A stretch of DNA of 24,834 nucleotides from an uncultured Synergistales bacterium (GTDB taxonomy: Bacteria; Synergistota; Synergistia; Synergistales; Aminobacteriaceae), in contig CAJOGG010000049.1 in NCBI GenBank assembly GCA_905234205.1, positions 1 through 24,834 of the forward strand, in the 5' to 3' direction. A model generated the notes under the pieces. That model saw only the letters and a program-made list of their open reading frames with translations, ran no database searches and was not told the DNA's origin. A program made the translations under genes and the position numbers. Below are positions 23,541 through 24,834 of the stretch, in pieces (the first letter of the stretch is position 1; each line of letters starts with the position of its first letter).

Positions 23541-24834
23541 ATGGGTAAGTTTTCAAACGACGCTAAGGAGTTACTCGCTGCAATAGGCGGAAAAGATAAT
23601 ATCGTCGCAGTTTCTCACTGTATAACAAGAATGCGCTTTGTTCTAGGTGATCCACAAAAGGCTGACATCAAACGCATCGAGGCTATTTCATCAGTAAAGG
23701 GCACGTTCACGCAAGCAGGACAATTTCAGGTAATAATCGGGAATGAAGTTGCAGATTTCTACGACGACTTCACAGCGGTTTCCGGCGTCTCTGGAGTCTC
23801 TAAAGCAGAAGTCAAAAGCATGTCCAAGCAGAATCAAAATATCTTACAACGTCTAATGACCTCAATCGCAGAAATTTTTGCCCCACTCATTCCTGCTATC
23901 GTTGTAGGCGGTTTGATTCTTGGTTTCCGTAATGTCATTGACAGCATGGAAATTTTTGGCGGTGCAACTCTGGTGAGTCAGAGTCAGTTTTGGGCAGGCG
24001 TCGATCATTTCTTATGGCTGTTGGGTGAGGCAGTCTTTCATGTTGGTATTCCTGTCGGTATCTGCTGGACGATAATGAAAAAAATGGGCGGCACTGAAAT
24101 GCTTGGAATAATTCTCGGCCTTACGCTCGTTTCAGGTCAGCTCACGAATGCTTACGCGGTTGCAGGAGCGCTTGCTAACGGAACGATCAATCAATGGGAT
24201 TTCGGCTTCATCAAGATAAATATGATAGGCTATCAAGCTCAAGTTCTTCCGGCAATGTTGGCGGCGTTCACTCTTGCTTATCTCGAAAAGTTTTTCAAGA
24301 AAGTCATTCCACAGATCGTTCAAATGATTCTCGTACCGTTCTTCAGCTTGCTGTTTGCAATCATGGCAGCACATTTCATTCTTGGCCCAATAGGCTGGAA
24401 GATAGGTACATGGATTTCTGCGGCGGTTTATGCTGGAATTAGTGGCTCGTTCAGAGTTTTATTCGGGGCTATATTTGGCTTCTTCTACGCTCCGTTAGTT
24501 ATAACCGGACTTCATCACATGAGCAACGCTATCGACTTGCAATTAATCGCTGACTTCGGAGGCACAATGTTATGGCCAATGATAGCTTTGTCGAATATTG
24601 CACAGGGTAGCGCGGTCCTTGGCATGATTTATTTACAACGTAAGAACGCAAAAGCAAAAGAGTTAAATATTCCGTCGTGCATTTCCTGTTACTTGGGAGT
24701 CACAGAGCCGGCTATGTTCGGTGTAAACTTGAAGTATGTTTTCCCGTTTATATGCGGCATGACTGGCTCGTGTATCGCGGCAATTTTAAGCACAATGACC
24801 GGAGTAGCGGCTAGTGCTATCGGAGTCGGAGGCT
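23541..24834 (+). CDS. treB: Trehalose-type PTS permease IIBC (3' end outside the window)
   Basis: Takes up trehalose while phosphorylating it to trehalose 6-phosphate. The frame is open to the window end; 431 residues are visible of about 470-480 in E. coli TreB. The IIB domain (about 1-75) has the phosphorylated Cys 27 in VSHCITRMRFVL and GTFTQAGQFQVIIGNEV. The IIC part follows with LILGFRNVI, VGICWTIMKKMGGT, FYAPLVITGLHHMSNAIDLQ and LWPMIALSNIAQGSAV, in the same order as TreB of E. coli, to which the whole visible part aligns well by eye. The ATG follows GGGAAGGA. No IIA domain is seen; in E. coli the glucose IIA serves TreB. A trehalose-6-phosphate hydrolase gene would be expected just beyond the window. 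Linked to the ABC operon only by read-through of the terminator. Confidence 0.92.
   Translation, partial: MGKFSNDAKELLAAIGGKDNIVAVSHCITRMRFVLGDPQKADIKRIEAISSVKGTFTQAGQFQVIIGNEVADFYDDFTAVSGVSGVSKAEVKSMSKQNQNILQRLMTSIAEIFAPLIPAIVVGGLILGFRNVIDSMEIFGGATLVSQSQFWAGVDHFLWLLGEAVFHVGIPVGICWTIMKKMGGTEMLGIILGLTLVSGQLTNAYAVAGALANGTINQWDFGFIKINMIGYQAQVLPAMLAAFTLAYLEKFFKKVIPQIVQMILVPFFSLLFAIMAAHFILGPIGWKIGTWISAAVYAGISGSFRVLFGAIFGFFYAPLVITGLHHMSNAIDLQLIADFGGTMLWPMIALSNIAQGSAVLGMIYLQRKNAKAKELNIPSCISCYLGVTEPAMFGVNLKYVFPFICGMTGSCIAAILSTMTGVAASAIGVGG

Noticed and set aside
24132-24374. Minus-strand open frame opposite treB
   Set aside because: treB is continuous and well matched on the + strand through this stretch; the antisense frame is a shadow.
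1-24834. CRISPR array, insertion sequence, prophage or defence island
   Set aside because: No regularly spaced repeats, transposase, integrase or known defence gene was found; the four tRNAs carry no visible attachment-site duplication.

Overview
The window looks like a chromosomal segment of a didermic, probably host-associated member of the Synergistota. The clearest lineage sign is the C-terminus of the protein at 14365-15475. It has an SGCN motif, a hydrophobic stretch and an RRRK tail, which matches the Synergist-CTERM type of sorting signal. An OmpH/Skp-like periplasmic chaperone and a TolC-type outer-membrane protein show that the cell has an outer membrane. The assignment rests on motif recognition; no database search was possible.

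Left part (1-5242): the 3' end of a MATE exporter on the + strand, then a tight minus-strand operon that reads ornithine carbamoyltransferase, an EutT-like cobalamin adenosyltransferase and O-acetylhomoserine sulfhydrylase (metY). metY is broken by an apparent 20-base deletion. A GT4 glycosyltransferase diverges from this operon.

Centre (5257-12309): a long minus-strand housekeeping run. In transcription order it is a strong promoter, four tRNAs (Leu-AAG, Leu-TAA, fMet, Met), rpoZ, coaBC, priA, queT, an OmpH/Skp chaperone, a periplasmic-binding-protein-like gene and pfkA. priA is frameshifted near its 5' end and its helicase motifs are degenerate, while its eight zinc-binding cysteines are kept.

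Right part (12427-24834): a + strand operon encodes a TolC-like protein, a small lytic transglycosylase, a secreted Synergist-CTERM protein (split by a one-base frame change) and the two subunits of a class II tagatose-bisphosphate-type aldolase (GatZ, GatY). It meets, tail to tail, a minus-strand ROK repressor. Divergent from that repressor lie an SDR polyol/sugar dehydrogenase, a sugar ABC transporter (binding protein, double ATPase, permease) and the start of a trehalose PTS permease (treB), cut by the window end. Together these suggest uptake of an unphosphorylated sugar or polyol by the ABC system, oxidation by the SDR, phosphorylation by a kinase not seen here (the pfkA product could do the second step), and cleavage by GatYZ, under ROK control.

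Three genes (metY, priA, the Synergist-CTERM gene) carry frame disruptions within 25 kb. This means either gene decay or assembly/sequencing error. I see no CRISPR array, insertion sequence, phage gene or defence system. No clearly undescribed system stands out; the most interesting points are the degenerate priA, the tRNA-Leu(AAG), the split Synergist-CTERM gene and the ROK-controlled divergent promoter region.
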